Shown here: positions 25,896 through 33,913 of the stretch, one piece after another
Numbering within the stretch: position 1 is the stretch's first letter
Layout: each line of letters opens with the position of its first letter
Origin: Candidatus Desulfovibrio gallistercoris
GTDB taxonomy: Bacteria; Desulfobacterota; Desulfovibrionia; Desulfovibrionales; Desulfovibrionaceae
DNA: 40,748 nucleotides
Assembly: GCA_019118745.1 (NCBI GenBank)
Contig: DWYJ01000087.1
Span: 88,515 to 129,262 of the forward strand
Direction: 5' to 3'
Notes under the pieces: model-generated
Seen by the model: the letters and a program-made list of their open reading frames with translations, nothing else
What the model was told of the DNA's origin: nothing
The model's database searches: none
Made by a program: the position numbers and the translations under genes

Positions 25896-26612
25896 CTACA
25901 GGTAGTCGTGGCGGACGACGGCCGAGGCCGTGTAGGCCACCAGCGTATTGATGTCATAGACCGGTATCTGGACGGCCCGCTGCACCGGTGCGGCAAAGGC
26001 GGACAGATCCGTGCATTCCAGCAGGAGGGCGTCCAGTTTTTGCGCGGCGGCAAAATCGGCGGCCGTGTCCACAACTTCCTTTTGCAGGCGGTCCAGGTCA
26101 AGACTGGTGCGCTTGCTTTGCAGGATGGTCTCGGCAAATTCGGGATTATGCTCCATGCCCTGTATGCAGACGCTTTGCATGTCGGTCATGCAGTTACCGA
26201 AATGATCCTGCGTCAGGGAGGCCGCGCTGGCGGTCAGGACGCCGATGCGTGCGTCCGCGCCGTGCATGAGCCGCAGGAGCGGGAGCTGCACCAGGCTGGA
26301 CAGCAGGACCGGCACCCGTACTTCGGCCGCGATGCGCTGCTGGAAGCGGGCCATGAAGCCGCAGGAACCGGCGATGGCCAGCACTCCCTGGCGCTCCAGT
26401 TCGCGCGCGCCTTCCAGAAAGGGTTCGATGAGTTCCGGCGTGGGGTTGAAGAGCATCCGGGGCACGTCCACGCCGCGGATGAGATATTGCACCGTGGGGA
26501 AAGGATAGGTGAGCGGGTTGCGCAAATGCCCGCGCGGTTTGGGGAATTGCGAATCCAGACAAAGGATGCCGACCGGGGTGTCGTAGTAGAGTTTTCCGCC
26601 CTGAAGGATCAT
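25896..26612 (-). CDS. Aspartate/glutamate-racemase superfamily protein
   Basis: 238 residues. Two Cys residues in the expected places for a cofactor-free two-base racemase are visible: C84 in IAGSCGFM and C200 in LLLECTDLSAF. The segments PVGILCLDSQFPKPRGHLRN and VDVPRMLFNPTPELIEPFL are typical of the uncharacterised branch of the family rather than MurI. Relatives include hydantoin racemase, maleate isomerase and arylmalonate decarboxylase, so racemisation is likely but not certain. The ATG at 26612 follows an AGGAG site. It is the last gene of the ridA-dehydrogenase-symporter set, but 234 bases with a repeat and a hairpin separate it from the gene upstream. Confidence 0.82.
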   Translation of the reverse strand: MILQGGKLYYDTPVGILCLDSQFPKPRGHLRNPLTYPFPTVQYLIRGVDVPRMLFNPTPELIEPFLEGARELERQGVLAIAGSCGFMARFQQRIAAEVRVPVLLSSLVQLPLLRLMHGADARIGVLTASAASLTQDHFGNCMTDMQSVCIQGMEHNPEFAETILQSKRTSLDLDRLQKEVVDTAADFAAAQKLDALLLECTDLSAFAAPVQRAVQIPVYDINTLVAYTASAVVRHDYL

Positions 26613-26656
26613 GTCGTGTATCTCCTGTCGTACGTATGGGGAAACTGAGGAGGAGC

Positions 26657-26689
26657 GGGAGCGCCGCAGGAGGCGTCAGCGGCGCTCCC
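26657..26689. promoter_or_regulatory. Perfect 11-bp hairpin before the racemase-like gene
   Basis: GGGAGCGCCGC / GCGGCGCTCCC around an 11-base loop. On the minus strand it lies 45 bases before the racemase-like ATG with no T-run, so it may stall or protect the transcript rather than end it; on the plus strand a T-rich stretch follows. A partial terminator or RNA-processing site is possible. Confidence 0.6.
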
Positions 26690-26703
26690 CCTGCCTCTTC
26701 TTT

Positions 26704-26849
26704 TGAGCATCTTCAGTTTGAAACGCTTCGCGTTCCCAACCATACGGCCTGTCGTTTCGCGAAAAAACGCGGTTTTTCCGCTCACTTTGGGCCGGGCGGC
26801 GCTGTGCCGCCGCCTCGCGTTTTGCCTTTTTCAACGGCAAAACGCTCTA
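26704..26849 (+). repeat. Four-hairpin repeat, copy A (reference copy)
   Basis: 146 bp. In order: stem 1 AACGC / GCGTT; stem 2 GCGG / CCGC with T-rich loop; stem 3 GGCGGC / GCCGCC; stem 4 GCGTTTTGCC / GGCAAAACGC (perfect, 10 bp). It ends CGCTCTA. The final CTA is the stop codon (TAG on the minus strand) of the 39-residue gene. Confidence 0.85.
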
Positions 26850-26966
26850 CCGGGTCTTGTGCCTCAGCTCGCGTATCCACTGGATGATGCCGAAAAAGAC
26901 CCAGATGCCGCAGGCGATGTTGAGGACGAAGGACAGCAGGATGAATATCTTGAAGAATTCATGCAT
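26847..26966 (-). CDS. 39-residue membrane protein, probable symporter accessory
   Basis: Reads MHEFFKIFILLSFVLNIACG then IWVFFGIIQWIRELRHKTR. One long hydrophobic helix (about residues 5-30) is followed by a basic tail, so an N-out/C-in single-span inner-membrane protein is expected. The ATG at 26966 has a GGAGA site and follows the symporter stop by 12 bases, so the two are co-transcribed. Tiny membrane proteins encoded next to SSS-family symporters are a recurring arrangement, so a small stabilising or regulatory subunit is the best guess. Its stop codon is supplied by the end of repeat copy A, so the natural C-terminus may have been set by the repeat. Confidence 0.75.
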   Translation of the reverse strand: MHEFFKIFILLSFVLNIACGIWVFFGIIQWIRELRHKTR

Positions 26967-26978
26967 GGCAAATGTCTC

Positions 26979-28412
26979 CTACAGGACTTCGGGCGCATAG
27001 GGGCCGGAGACCGGCACGGAGCGCTTGGTCAGCTGGTGGACGAGGAAGAGCGTCAGACAGTTCAGGCTGATGCCGACGAGATTGGCCGGGATGCCGAAAG
27101 GTTCGCCGAGGATCTTGTCGCTCCAGATGAGGAAGGCCAGCCCGCCCACGACCATGGCCGGCGCGCCGGCGCGGGGCGAGACCTTGCCCCAGAAGATGCC
27201 CAGCAGCAGCGGCGGCAGCACGGTGGACGGCCAGAACTTGAAGATGTAGAGCATGAGGCCGAAAACATCCTGGAAGAGGATGGCTACGACGATGGCGCCG
27301 CCGCCAACCAGAAGGGTGGACAGCCGGGACTGACGCAGCATCTCCTGCTGCGACGCGCCGGGATGGATGAACTTGTTATAGATGTCGCGCGTATAGGCGA
27401 CGCTGGCCGTATTGATGAAGGCCGCGGCGCTGGACATGACCGCCGCCAGCAGGGCCGCCAGCACAATGCCGGTGACGCCGATGGGCAGCACGTCGCGGAT
27501 GAGGTTGGTGAAGGCCAGGTCGGGCTTGACGTCGGGCTGCAGGGCCATGGAAGCCAGGCCGATGCCCGCCGTGGTCGCCAGGAAGAAGAGCCAGTGTACC
27601 GAGAAGATGAGCACGCCGGTCTTGCTGTCCTTGGCGGACTTGGTGGAGGCATAGCGCTGGATGAAGTAGGGGGCGCAGAATTCCCCGAACAGGAAGCCGA
27701 AGAACAGGCCGGCGAATTGGATGACGCCCCAGTCGGCAAAGGGCTTGAGGTTGTTCACATACTGCGGCATGGACTGGAGTTGAGCGATCATGGCGTCATA
27801 GCCGCCGGCCCGCTCGATGCCCAGATAGCCGCAGAGGCTCACCCCCACAACAATGATGACATACTGGATGGCGTCGGTCATGGTGACGCCCAGCATGCCG
27901 CCGGCCCAGGTATAGGCCAGTGTGATGGCGGAGGAGATGAGCGCCGCCGGGATGAGGTCTATGCCGGTGGCCGTCTGCAGGATGGCCCCCATGGCCAGGA
28001 TCTGCACGCCGAACAGGCCGAGACAGAACAGAAAACAGACGACGCTGGAAACGAGGCGGCCGGCCCGGCCGTAATACATGCCGCAGAGGTCGCCCACCGT
28101 GTAGACGTTGGGGATGGAATGGACGCGTCCGGCAATGCAGAGGCCGGAAATGATCTGATTGATGACCACGCCCATGAGCCCGGCAAAGACCACGACGCCC
28201 GTGGTGTGCATATAGGCCACGCGACCGATGGTGGCGCCGCCCCCGCAGAGAGTGGCGGCGATGGCCGCAAAGAAGATGGCGAGCGGCATGCCGCGACCGG
28301 CCACGGCATAATCGTCAAAGCTGGAAACTTTCTGCATGGACCACCAGCCGATGTAGACGATCACGAAAAAGTAAAGGATGATGATGGAATAGTCTAGCCA
28401 ATGAATGGGCAT
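26979..28412 (-). CDS. Sodium:solute symporter (SSS family)
   Basis: 477 residues, strongly hydrophobic, about 13 membrane helices. The N-terminus (LDYSIIILYFFVIVYIGWWS; SFDDYAVAGRGMPLAIFFAAIAATLCGGGATIGR, quoted in parts) and the TM8 region (ALLAAVMSSAAAFINTASVAYTRDIY) are typical of SSS carriers, where the Ser/Ala positions of the latter help bind Na+. It should import an organic solute with Na+. Substrate specificity cannot be read; proline, pantothenate, acetate and other acids are carried by relatives. The ATG follows an excellent AGGAGG site. It lies in the ridA-dehydrogenase gene set, which suggests that it brings in the dehydrogenase substrate. Confidence 0.92.
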   Translation of the reverse strand: MPIHWLDYSIIILYFFVIVYIGWWSMQKVSSFDDYAVAGRGMPLAIFFAAIAATLCGGGATIGRVAYMHTTGVVVFAGLMGVVINQIISGLCIAGRVHSIPNVYTVGDLCGMYYGRAGRLVSSVVCFLFCLGLFGVQILAMGAILQTATGIDLIPAALISSAITLAYTWAGGMLGVTMTDAIQYVIIVVGVSLCGYLGIERAGGYDAMIAQLQSMPQYVNNLKPFADWGVIQFAGLFFGFLFGEFCAPYFIQRYASTKSAKDSKTGVLIFSVHWLFFLATTAGIGLASMALQPDVKPDLAFTNLIRDVLPIGVTGIVLAALLAAVMSSAAAFINTASVAYTRDIYNKFIHPGASQQEMLRQSRLSTLLVGGGAIVVAILFQDVFGLMLYIFKFWPSTVLPPLLLGIFWGKVSPRAGAPAMVVGGLAFLIWSDKILGEPFGIPANLVGISLNCLTLFLVHQLTKRSVPVSGPYAPEVL

Positions 28413-28489
28413 GGGGAACCTCCTGAAATGCTGTCGTAGCTGGGGAAAACCTCTTCCTTATTTACGGACGCGGTTACGCTGTATGATCC

Positions 28490-29887
28490 TCACTCGTAGC
28501 CGAGGCCATTGAGCGTGCAGTATTCATTGAGCGGGACGGGGCGGAAGGGCATGCGCACATGCAGCATGTCCACCTGGCGGGGAGGCAGGCCGGAGGCCTG
28601 AGCGGCCAGTTCGGCCAGCGCCGGGCCGCACATGCGTCCCTGGCATGGCCCCATGCCGCAACGGGTGAAGCGCTTGATCTCGTTGACGTTGGTGAAGCCT
28701 TCTTTCACGGCGGCGCGGATGTCGCCCGCGCTGACGTTCTCGCAGCGGCAGATGATGGTCTCGTCCGGCACATCGAAGATGTCGGGATGCGGGGCAAAGA
28801 TGTGGCGCAAAAAGCCGCGGGCCCATTCCATGCGGCGCAGCTCACGCAGGGCGGCATCGCCCCGGCGGGCGGCCTCCGCCTCGCTGATGACGCGCAGGCG
28901 GCGCGCCGCATCTATACCCGCCAGCGTGCCCTTGAGCAGGCTGGCGTCTCCGCCGTGCACGAAGGCGCTGTCCCCGGCCACGGAGATATATTCGCAGCTC
29001 GTGCGGCCGTGGATGTCCGTTGCGGGATGCCAGCAGCGCTGCACCTCGTCCCAGGTCATGGCAAGATCCAGAGCGTTGGGGATGTGGGTGCGGGGGATGA
29101 TGCCCTCGTGCCGCAGCAGCATGCCCGCGGGCAGGCGCTGTTCTCCCTTGCCGGCGGTATAGCGTACCTGTTCCACATGGCCGTCGCCTTCGGCCCGCAG
29201 GCTGCGTACGTTGCGGATGATGGGGATGCCGGAGGACAGGACGCGGCGGGCCATGCGCAGGCCCTTGGCAAGATAGGGCCGGTCCCCCAGCGCGGCGGGC
29301 ATGTGGGGCAGGGCGGCCAGGCGGCGCAGGGTGTCGCCCGTATCCAGCCAGGCGGCCACGGGGGCCCCGGCGTCCAGCAGATGGCAGGCCAGCAGCAGGA
29401 GCAGCGGGCCGTTGCCGCAGAGCACCACGGGGTGCTGCCTGTCCAGCGGCGGCAGGCAGTCCGAGCGCAGCAGGATGTCCATGCCGCCCGCGCCCATGAC
29501 GCCGGGCAGCGTCCAGCCGGGGAAGGGGACGGGGCGCTCCATGCCGCCGGGAGCCAGGATGATGTGGGAGGCGGTGATCCGCTCCGAAACGCCATTGCGG
29601 GAATAGCTGACGGCCTTGCCGTCGATGGCCCAGACCGTGGAGCGCGGACGGTAGTCCGTGCCGCCGGCCCGGAAGCGGGCCACCAGATCGAGGCCGGTGC
29701 GTCTGTCCTTCTCGTCAAGCAGGCGCTGGGCAAGCGGGGATTCCACATTGCGGAAGAGCTGACCGCCGGGCGCGGCCTGCTCGTCCAGCAGGGCCACTTC
29801 CAGTCCGCAGTCCCGGGCGGCGCAGGCGGCAGCCAGTCCGGCAGGGCCGGCCCCGATGACGATGCAGTCGAAATTGGTGACGTTCAT
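28490..29887 (-). CDS. Flavin/[2Fe-2S] dehydrogenase, large FAD subunit (HcnB / hydroxyproline-dehydrogenase alpha type)
   Basis: 465 residues. The N-terminus has a dinucleotide-binding motif (CIVIGAGPAGLAAACAARD); a second nucleotide-binding fold lies near 160-260 (PVVLCGNGPLLLLLACHLL). The C-terminus carries a BFD-like [2Fe-2S] domain: CRCENVSAGDIRAA at about 381 and RCGMGPCQGRMC at about 414-424. This layout is shared by HcnB of cyanide synthase, opine oxidase subunit A and D-hydroxyproline dehydrogenase alpha. The size is the same as HcnB, but family members oxidise different amines, so the substrate is open. The ATG has a GGAGG site and overlaps the small Fe-S subunit gene as ATGA. It is part of a three-subunit complex, probably at or near the membrane. 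Confidence 0.88.
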   Translation of the reverse strand: MNVTNFDCIVIGAGPAGLAAACAARDCGLEVALLDEQAAPGGQLFRNVESPLAQRLLDEKDRRTGLDLVARFRAGGTDYRPRSTVWAIDGKAVSYSRNGVSERITASHIILAPGGMERPVPFPGWTLPGVMGAGGMDILLRSDCLPPLDRQHPVVLCGNGPLLLLLACHLLDAGAPVAAWLDTGDTLRRLAALPHMPAALGDRPYLAKGLRMARRVLSSGIPIIRNVRSLRAEGDGHVEQVRYTAGKGEQRLPAGMLLRHEGIIPRTHIPNALDLAMTWDEVQRCWHPATDIHGRTSCEYISVAGDSAFVHGGDASLLKGTLAGIDAARRLRVISEAEAARRGDAALRELRRMEWARGFLRHIFAPHPDIFDVPDETIICRCENVSAGDIRAAVKEGFTNVNEIKRFTRCGMGPCQGRMCGPALAELAAQASGLPPRQVDMLHVRMPFRPVPLNEYCTLNGLGYE

Positions 29888-30201
29888 GCCCTGCCTCCCT
29901 GATCGGACGATCCGTTTTCGCCGGGAACGGCGGGCCGCTTCTGGGTATTGACCACCATGCCTTCGGCCACCGGCACCATACAGGACTGCACGTCGGGCTT
30001 GCCGTCTATCTCCAGCATGCACTCGAAGCAGACGCCCATGAGGCACCACGGGGAGCGCTTGCTGCCGTCCAGGCTGTGTTCGTAAAAATGCCGCTCATGG
30101 CTGTGACCGAGCACCGCGGCCGCCACGCTGACGCCTTCCGGCACCTCGACGGACGTGCCGTTGACGATGATGTGCACGATTTTGGCGGGGGTATTGCTCA
30201 T
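29884..30201 (-). CDS. Small [2Fe-2S] subunit (HcnA / hydroxyproline-dehydrogenase gamma type)
   Basis: 105 residues. Cysteines C53, C58, C61 and C74 (PWCLMGVCFEC ... SC) give the C-x4-C-x2-C-x12-C pattern of plant-type [2Fe-2S] ferredoxin domains as found in HcnA and related small subunits. It should pass electrons between the two flavin subunits. The body also contains VNGTSVEVPEGVSVAAAVL, the usual N-terminal beta-grasp. The last 18 residues are a polar tail. The ATG at 30201 follows an AGGAG site; the stop overlaps the start of the large subunit gene. Confidence 0.88.
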   Translation of the reverse strand: MSNTPAKIVHIIVNGTSVEVPEGVSVAAAVLGHSHERHFYEHSLDGSKRSPWCLMGVCFECMLEIDGKPDVQSCMVPVAEGMVVNTQKRPAVPGENGSSDQGGRA

Positions 30202-30229
30202 AAATGCTCTCCTTTGCAGATGGGCCGCG

Positions 30230-31342
30230 CTAACAGGCAAAGCCGAAGCGTTGCAGCGTCATGCCGCGGGCCGTCTCCGGGAGCTCCCCGCCCAGCAGGA
30301 AGGGCGGCAGCAGGCGGGCATGCGCGGCCGCCATGGTGACGGCGCTGTGCGTGTTGATGAGGTAGGCATGTTCATGCCCCGGCAGACGGCTGTAGATGGC
30401 CATGCTGTCGTCGGGCATGACGCGCAGGCCCGTCCAGGCGCGGATGACGCGCTTGCCGGCCAGTTCGGGCCAGACGCGCATGGCCCATTGCCCTTCGCCG
30501 GAAACGCCCTTCTGTTCGATGGTCATCCGATGGCCGGCGTTCTCGTGGCGGAAGCCGATGATGGTGGTGCCGCCGAAGGTCTGGGTGGCCCCCAGCACCG
30601 GTATGGGCATGACGTAGGGCATGCGCTCCACCAGCAGCACTTGCCCCAGGTCGGGATAGACCGGCAGCGAGGGCAGGGCGAAGCGGGCAAAGCGCCTGTT
30701 GGCCAGACCGGCGGCCAGAATCAGCGTGCCGCCCTCGTAGATGCCGTTGTCGGTGACGGCCCGGTAGCCGCCGTCGTGCGGCTGCACGTCCAGCACGTCG
30801 CGGTCCAGCACCTCGACGCCCTTGCGCGGCAGCGCCGCCCGGAAGGCCCGCAGGAGGGCCAGCGGGTCGATGACGCCGTCCTCTTCGCACCAGGCCGCGC
30901 CCGTGACTTCCCTGCCGAAGCGTATGCCGGGCAGGAGGGCGTCCAGTTCGCCGCGGTCGATCATGCCGCCGCGGTATTCGCCCAGCGCTTCGCGCAGCTT
31001 GTCGATGTATTCCCCGCGCTGCCGGTATTCCTCTTCGCTCAGTACGGGGATGAGCCCGCCCCGGAACTGCACGGGGATGCGCAGGCCGGTAAGGGCCTCC
31101 AGTTCGCTCACCAGCGCCGGATACTCGCGGGAAGAGAGGAAACCCCAGCGGGCATAGTCCGGCAGGTGGAGGAACTTGGACTGCACCCAGATGAGGCCGA
31201 CGTTGGTACGCGAGGCCCGGTTGGTGGGGGTCTGGCGGTCAAGGACCGTGATGCGGCGTCCCGGTGCGGCCAGGCCGTAGGCCAGCGCCGCGCCGGTGAT
31301 GCCGCCGCCCACGATCAGGATATCCTGTGCATGCGTCGCCAT
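30230..31342 (-). CDS. DadA-type FAD oxidoreductase subunit (HcnC / hydroxyproline-dehydrogenase beta type)
   Basis: 370 residues. The FAD motif ILIVGGGITGAALAYGLA lies at about 8-25; the DAO-family body follows (RFGREVTGAAWCEEDGVIDP; GTLILAAGLANRRF) and the end has IRAWTGLRVMPDDSM, the strand that lines the flavin pocket. This is the catalytic amine- or amino-acid-oxidising subunit; the imine product would be a RidA substrate. The gene follows ridA by 9 bases and leads the small and large subunit genes, the order beta-gamma-alpha. hcnABC and related clusters often use other orders. The ATG follows a GGGGGAG site. Confidence 0.88.
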   Translation of the reverse strand: MATHAQDILIVGGGITGAALAYGLAAPGRRITVLDRQTPTNRASRTNVGLIWVQSKFLHLPDYARWGFLSSREYPALVSELEALTGLRIPVQFRGGLIPVLSEEEYRQRGEYIDKLREALGEYRGGMIDRGELDALLPGIRFGREVTGAAWCEEDGVIDPLALLRAFRAALPRKGVEVLDRDVLDVQPHDGGYRAVTDNGIYEGGTLILAAGLANRRFARFALPSLPVYPDLGQVLLVERMPYVMPIPVLGATQTFGGTTIIGFRHENAGHRMTIEQKGVSGEGQWAMRVWPELAGKRVIRAWTGLRVMPDDSMAIYSRLPGHEHAYLINTHSAVTMAAAHARLLPPFLLGGELPETARGMTLQRFGFAC

Positions 31343-31351
31343 ACGCTCCCC

Positions 31352-31732
31352 CTAGGGCTCCCGGTAGGCCACGCAATCCACTTCCACACGCAGATCGCTC
31401 ATCATGGACGCCTGCACGCAGACGCGGGCCGGGGCATGTTCCGCCGAGAAATAGCGGGCATAGACCTTGTTGAAGCCGGCAAAATCGCGGGGATCATCAA
31501 GGTAGACGGTGACGCGGACCACGTCGTTGAGGCTGTATCCCGCCTGTTCGAGGACCTTGGCAAGGTTGTCGAGGGTGACGCGAGCCTGTACGCTGATGCT
31601 GCCGCTGACGATCTCTCCGTCGGCATCACGGGGCACCTGCCCGCTGACGTACAGCCAGCCGCCGGCGGCGACAGCCTTGGAGAAGGGCAGTGCGCCCGGC
31701 GTGGTCGGGGTCCCGAATCGTTGAATGGACAT
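31352..31732 (-). CDS. ridA: RidA-family imine/enamine deaminase
   Basis: 126 residues, the family norm. Signatures include PFSKAVAAGGWLYVSGQVPRD, LDNLAKVLEQAGYSLNDVVRVTVYL, APARVCVQASMMSDLRVEVDC; the Arg of PARVCVQ is the substrate-binding residue in RidA. RidA proteins speed hydrolysis of reactive 2-imino acids made by amino-acid dehydrogenases and PLP enzymes. First gene after the sigma-54-type promoter, 9 bases from the dehydrogenase beta subunit, which fits a role in clearing that enzyme's product. The ATG at 31732 has an AAAGGAG site. Confidence 0.93.
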   Translation of the reverse strand: MSIQRFGTPTTPGALPFSKAVAAGGWLYVSGQVPRDADGEIVSGSISVQARVTLDNLAKVLEQAGYSLNDVVRVTVYLDDPRDFAGFNKVYARYFSAEHAPARVCVQASMMSDLRVEVDCVAYREP

Positions 31733-31784
31733 GGCATACTCCTTTGCAGGCGCTCCGGCCTGCCGCTGCTGTTGGACGCCAAAA

Positions 31785-31801
31785 AGCAAGGGGTGTGCCT
31801 T
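31785..31801 (-). promoter_or_regulatory. Sigma-54 (-24/-12) promoter of the ridA gene set
   Basis: Minus strand AGGCACACCCCTTGCT: GG and GC are ten bases apart, and GGCAC ... TTGC matches the consensus closely. The predicted transcript start is near 31774, about 40 bases before the ridA ATG. The divergent gene encodes a sigma-54 activator, which is the usual partner. Confidence 0.8.
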
Positions 31802-31875
31802 TTGTGTTTTATTGTTTTATTTCGATATGTTGCGGTAATTTTTTTGAAGGCTGTCCCGTAAGGGGCTGTCCATTG

Positions 31876-31892
31876 TGTAATGTTTCATTACA
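31876..31892. promoter_or_regulatory. Likely activator-binding palindrome
   Basis: TGTAATG TTT CATTACA, a perfect 7-3-7 palindrome, lies about 75 bases upstream of the -24 box, a normal place for an upstream activator site. A related half-site (GTCCAATGGTGTAATT at 31961-31976 versus GTCCATTGTGTAATG at 31868-31882) lies closer to the activator gene, hinting at autoregulation. Confidence 0.65.
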
Positions 31893-32008
31893 TTATCGTG
31901 CTGGCGAAAGTCCGCTTTTAGCCAAAACAAGCTTGTTATCCTGAAGGCTTGCGCTATGCCGTCCAATGGTGTAATTTTTTGAGACGCTGTTTCAGGATAT
32001 TACAGATC

Positions 32009-33913
32009 ATGCAGACACCGCCCTTTCTTCCCGAACTGGATGCCGTCATCAAGCGTTCGCTTGCCCGTTCCGCCGCCTACGGCATCGACCCGCATCACGG
32101 CGGCGCTTCCGAAGCGACGAAGCTGGGCCCCGCCGCCCTGCGCAAACGCATCGCCGCCCAGCAGGAATTTTTCCAGCTGGCCAGGGAGCAACTGGACAGC
32201 CTGTACCGCCTGCTCAAGGATACGGGCTTCTGCATGGCGCTCGCCGACGGGGAGGGCTACGTGCTCTATGTGGTGGGGGATGCCGACCTCATGGAGCACT
32301 TTACCCGCAGGCGCTGCCTGCCGGGCTACCGCTGGACGGAGCAGGATGTGGGCACCTGCGCCATAGGCCTTGCCCTGGCCGAGCGTATCCCGGTCTTTTT
32401 GCCGGGCAGCCGCATGTATTCCGTCCCGGCGCGGGACATCAGCAACGCGGGCGCGCCCGTCTTCTCGCCGGACGGCACGCGGGTGCTGGGAGCCATCTCC
32501 CTGAGCGGACAGTCCAGCAGGATGCATGTGCATACGCTGGGGCTGGTGCGGCAGGCGGCGGAGACCGTGCGGGCGCAGCTGCGCGAACGCGGCCGTTTCC
32601 GTGAGCTGGCCATCAAGCGGCAGTCCCTGCGGGCCATCATCGACGCGGACCCGCGCGGCATCCTCACCATCACGTCCGAAGGGCGCATAGCCGAATGCAA
32701 CCGGCGGGCGCGCAGCCTGCTGGGCCTGCCTTCGGCCTGTGAGGGACAGCTGCTGAACGGATATATGGAGTCGGGCGAGCTGCTGCACTGTCTGGCCACG
32801 GGCAGTAGCCTGCGCGCCAAGGAGGCGGTGGCCCGGCAGTCCGGCGTCATCCACTTCGTCTCTCTGGACCCGCTGCGCATGCCGGGCGGGGAGGTGGTGG
32901 GCGGGCTGCTGACCATCCAGGAGCGCAAGGAAGTCATGCGCATGGCCGTTGAGGTCACGGGCAACATGGCGCACTTCACCTTCGAGTCCATCCTCGGCAA
33001 GAGCGAAAGGCTGCGTCTGGCCGTGCACCATGCCCGCATCGCGGCGGGCGGCGGCGCGCCGGTGCTGCTCTGCGGCGAGACGGGGACCGGCAAGGAGCTC
33101 TTTGCCCAGGCCATCCACAACAGCAGCAAGCGGGCGCATCAGCCTTTCGTGGCCCTCAATTGCGCGGCCATCCCCAAGGAGCTGTTGGAAAGCGAGCTCT
33201 TCGGCTATGAGGAGGGTTCCTTTACCGGCGCGCAGCGGGGCGGACGGCCCGGCAAGCTGGAACTGGCCGACTCCGGCACGCTCTTTCTGGACGAGATAGG
33301 CGATATGCCCTTCGACATGCAGGTGAAGCTGTTGCGGGTGCTGCAATCCGGGGAGATACGGCGGGTGGGCGGCCTGCGGACCATCGCCGTCAATCTGCGC
33401 ATCATCTCCGCCACCAACAGGGATCTGCGGCAGGCCATCGTGGATCACAAGTTCCGGGAAGATCTCTATTATCGCATCAGTACGCTGACCATCGGCATCC
33501 CGCCCCTGCGCGAACGCCCGGAGGACATCCTTCTGCTGGCCGAGCATTTCATCCGGCGGCAGGCGCAGCTGCTGGACAGGCCGGCGCTCCCCCTGCCGGA
33601 ACGGACGTGCCGGGCTCTGCTTTCCTATGCCTGGCCGGGCAATATCCGGCAGCTGGAGAGCCGCGTGGAACGGGCCATGCATCTGGCCGAAGGTAATGAG
33701 CTGTTGCCGGAGCACTTCTTCGGGCAGGCGGCGGAGGGGGAAACGGCGTCCCCCGTCCTTGAAGGCGGCAGTCTGGCGGAGCGGGAGCTGCGGCTCATCC
33801 AGGACATGCTGGAAGCCTGCGAAGGCAACATGAGCCTCTGCGCCCGCCGTCTGGGCATCAGCCGTCCGACGCTGTACCGCAAGCTGCGGCGCGGCAGGGA
33901 CGAGAGGGCATGA
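32009..33913 (+). CDS. Sigma-54-dependent activator (GAF-PAS-AAA+-Fis)
   Basis: 634 residues. Order: GAF-like sensor (about 60-190; [18 protein letters not shown]), PAS (about 205-310; [19 protein letters not shown]), AAA+ sigma-54 domain (about 330-560) with Walker A GETGTGKE near 355, the sigma-54 contact loop GSFTGA near 402 (Ser in place of the usual Ala of GAFTGA), Walker [10 protein letters not shown], and a Fis-type helix-turn-helix at the end ([22 protein letters not shown]). The layout is that of AcoR/DhaR-type regulators that sense a small metabolite directly. Divergent from the ridA set, which it should activate from 31876-31892. The ATG at 32009 starts the conserved part; its AGGA ribosome site is somewhat far. 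Confidence 0.95.
   Translation: MQTPPFLPELDAVIKRSLARSAAYGIDPHHGGASEATKLGPAALRKRIAAQQEFFQLAREQLDSLYRLLKDTGFCMALADGEGYVLYVVGDADLMEHFTRRRCLPGYRWTEQDVGTCAIGLALAERIPVFLPGSRMYSVPARDISNAGAPVFSPDGTRVLGAISLSGQSSRMHVHTLGLVRQAAETVRAQLRERGRFRELAIKRQSLRAIIDADPRGILTITSEGRIAECNRRARSLLGLPSACEGQLLNGYMESGELLHCLATGSSLRAKEAVARQSGVIHFVSLDPLRMPGGEVVGGLLTIQERKEVMRMAVEVTGNMAHFTFESILGKSERLRLAVHHARIAAGGGAPVLLCGETGTGKELFAQAIHNSSKRAHQPFVALNCAAIPKELLESELFGYEEGSFTGAQRGGRPGKLELADSGTLFLDEIGDMPFDMQVKLLRVLQSGEIRRVGGLRTIAVNLRIISATNRDLRQAIVDHKFREDLYYRISTLTIGIPPLRERPEDILLLAEHFIRRQAQLLDRPALPLPERTCRALLSYAWPGNIRQLESRVERAMHLAEGNELLPEHFFGQAAEGETASPVLEGGSLAERELRLIQDMLEACEGNMSLCARRLGISRPTLYRKLRRGRDERA

Noticed and set aside
28490..31342. 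Calling the dehydrogenase hydrogen cyanide synthase (hcnABC)
   Set aside because: Subunit sizes fit, but the same three-subunit type includes opine, hydroxyproline and other amine dehydrogenases, gene order differs, and RidA/symporter/racemase neighbours argue for catabolism.
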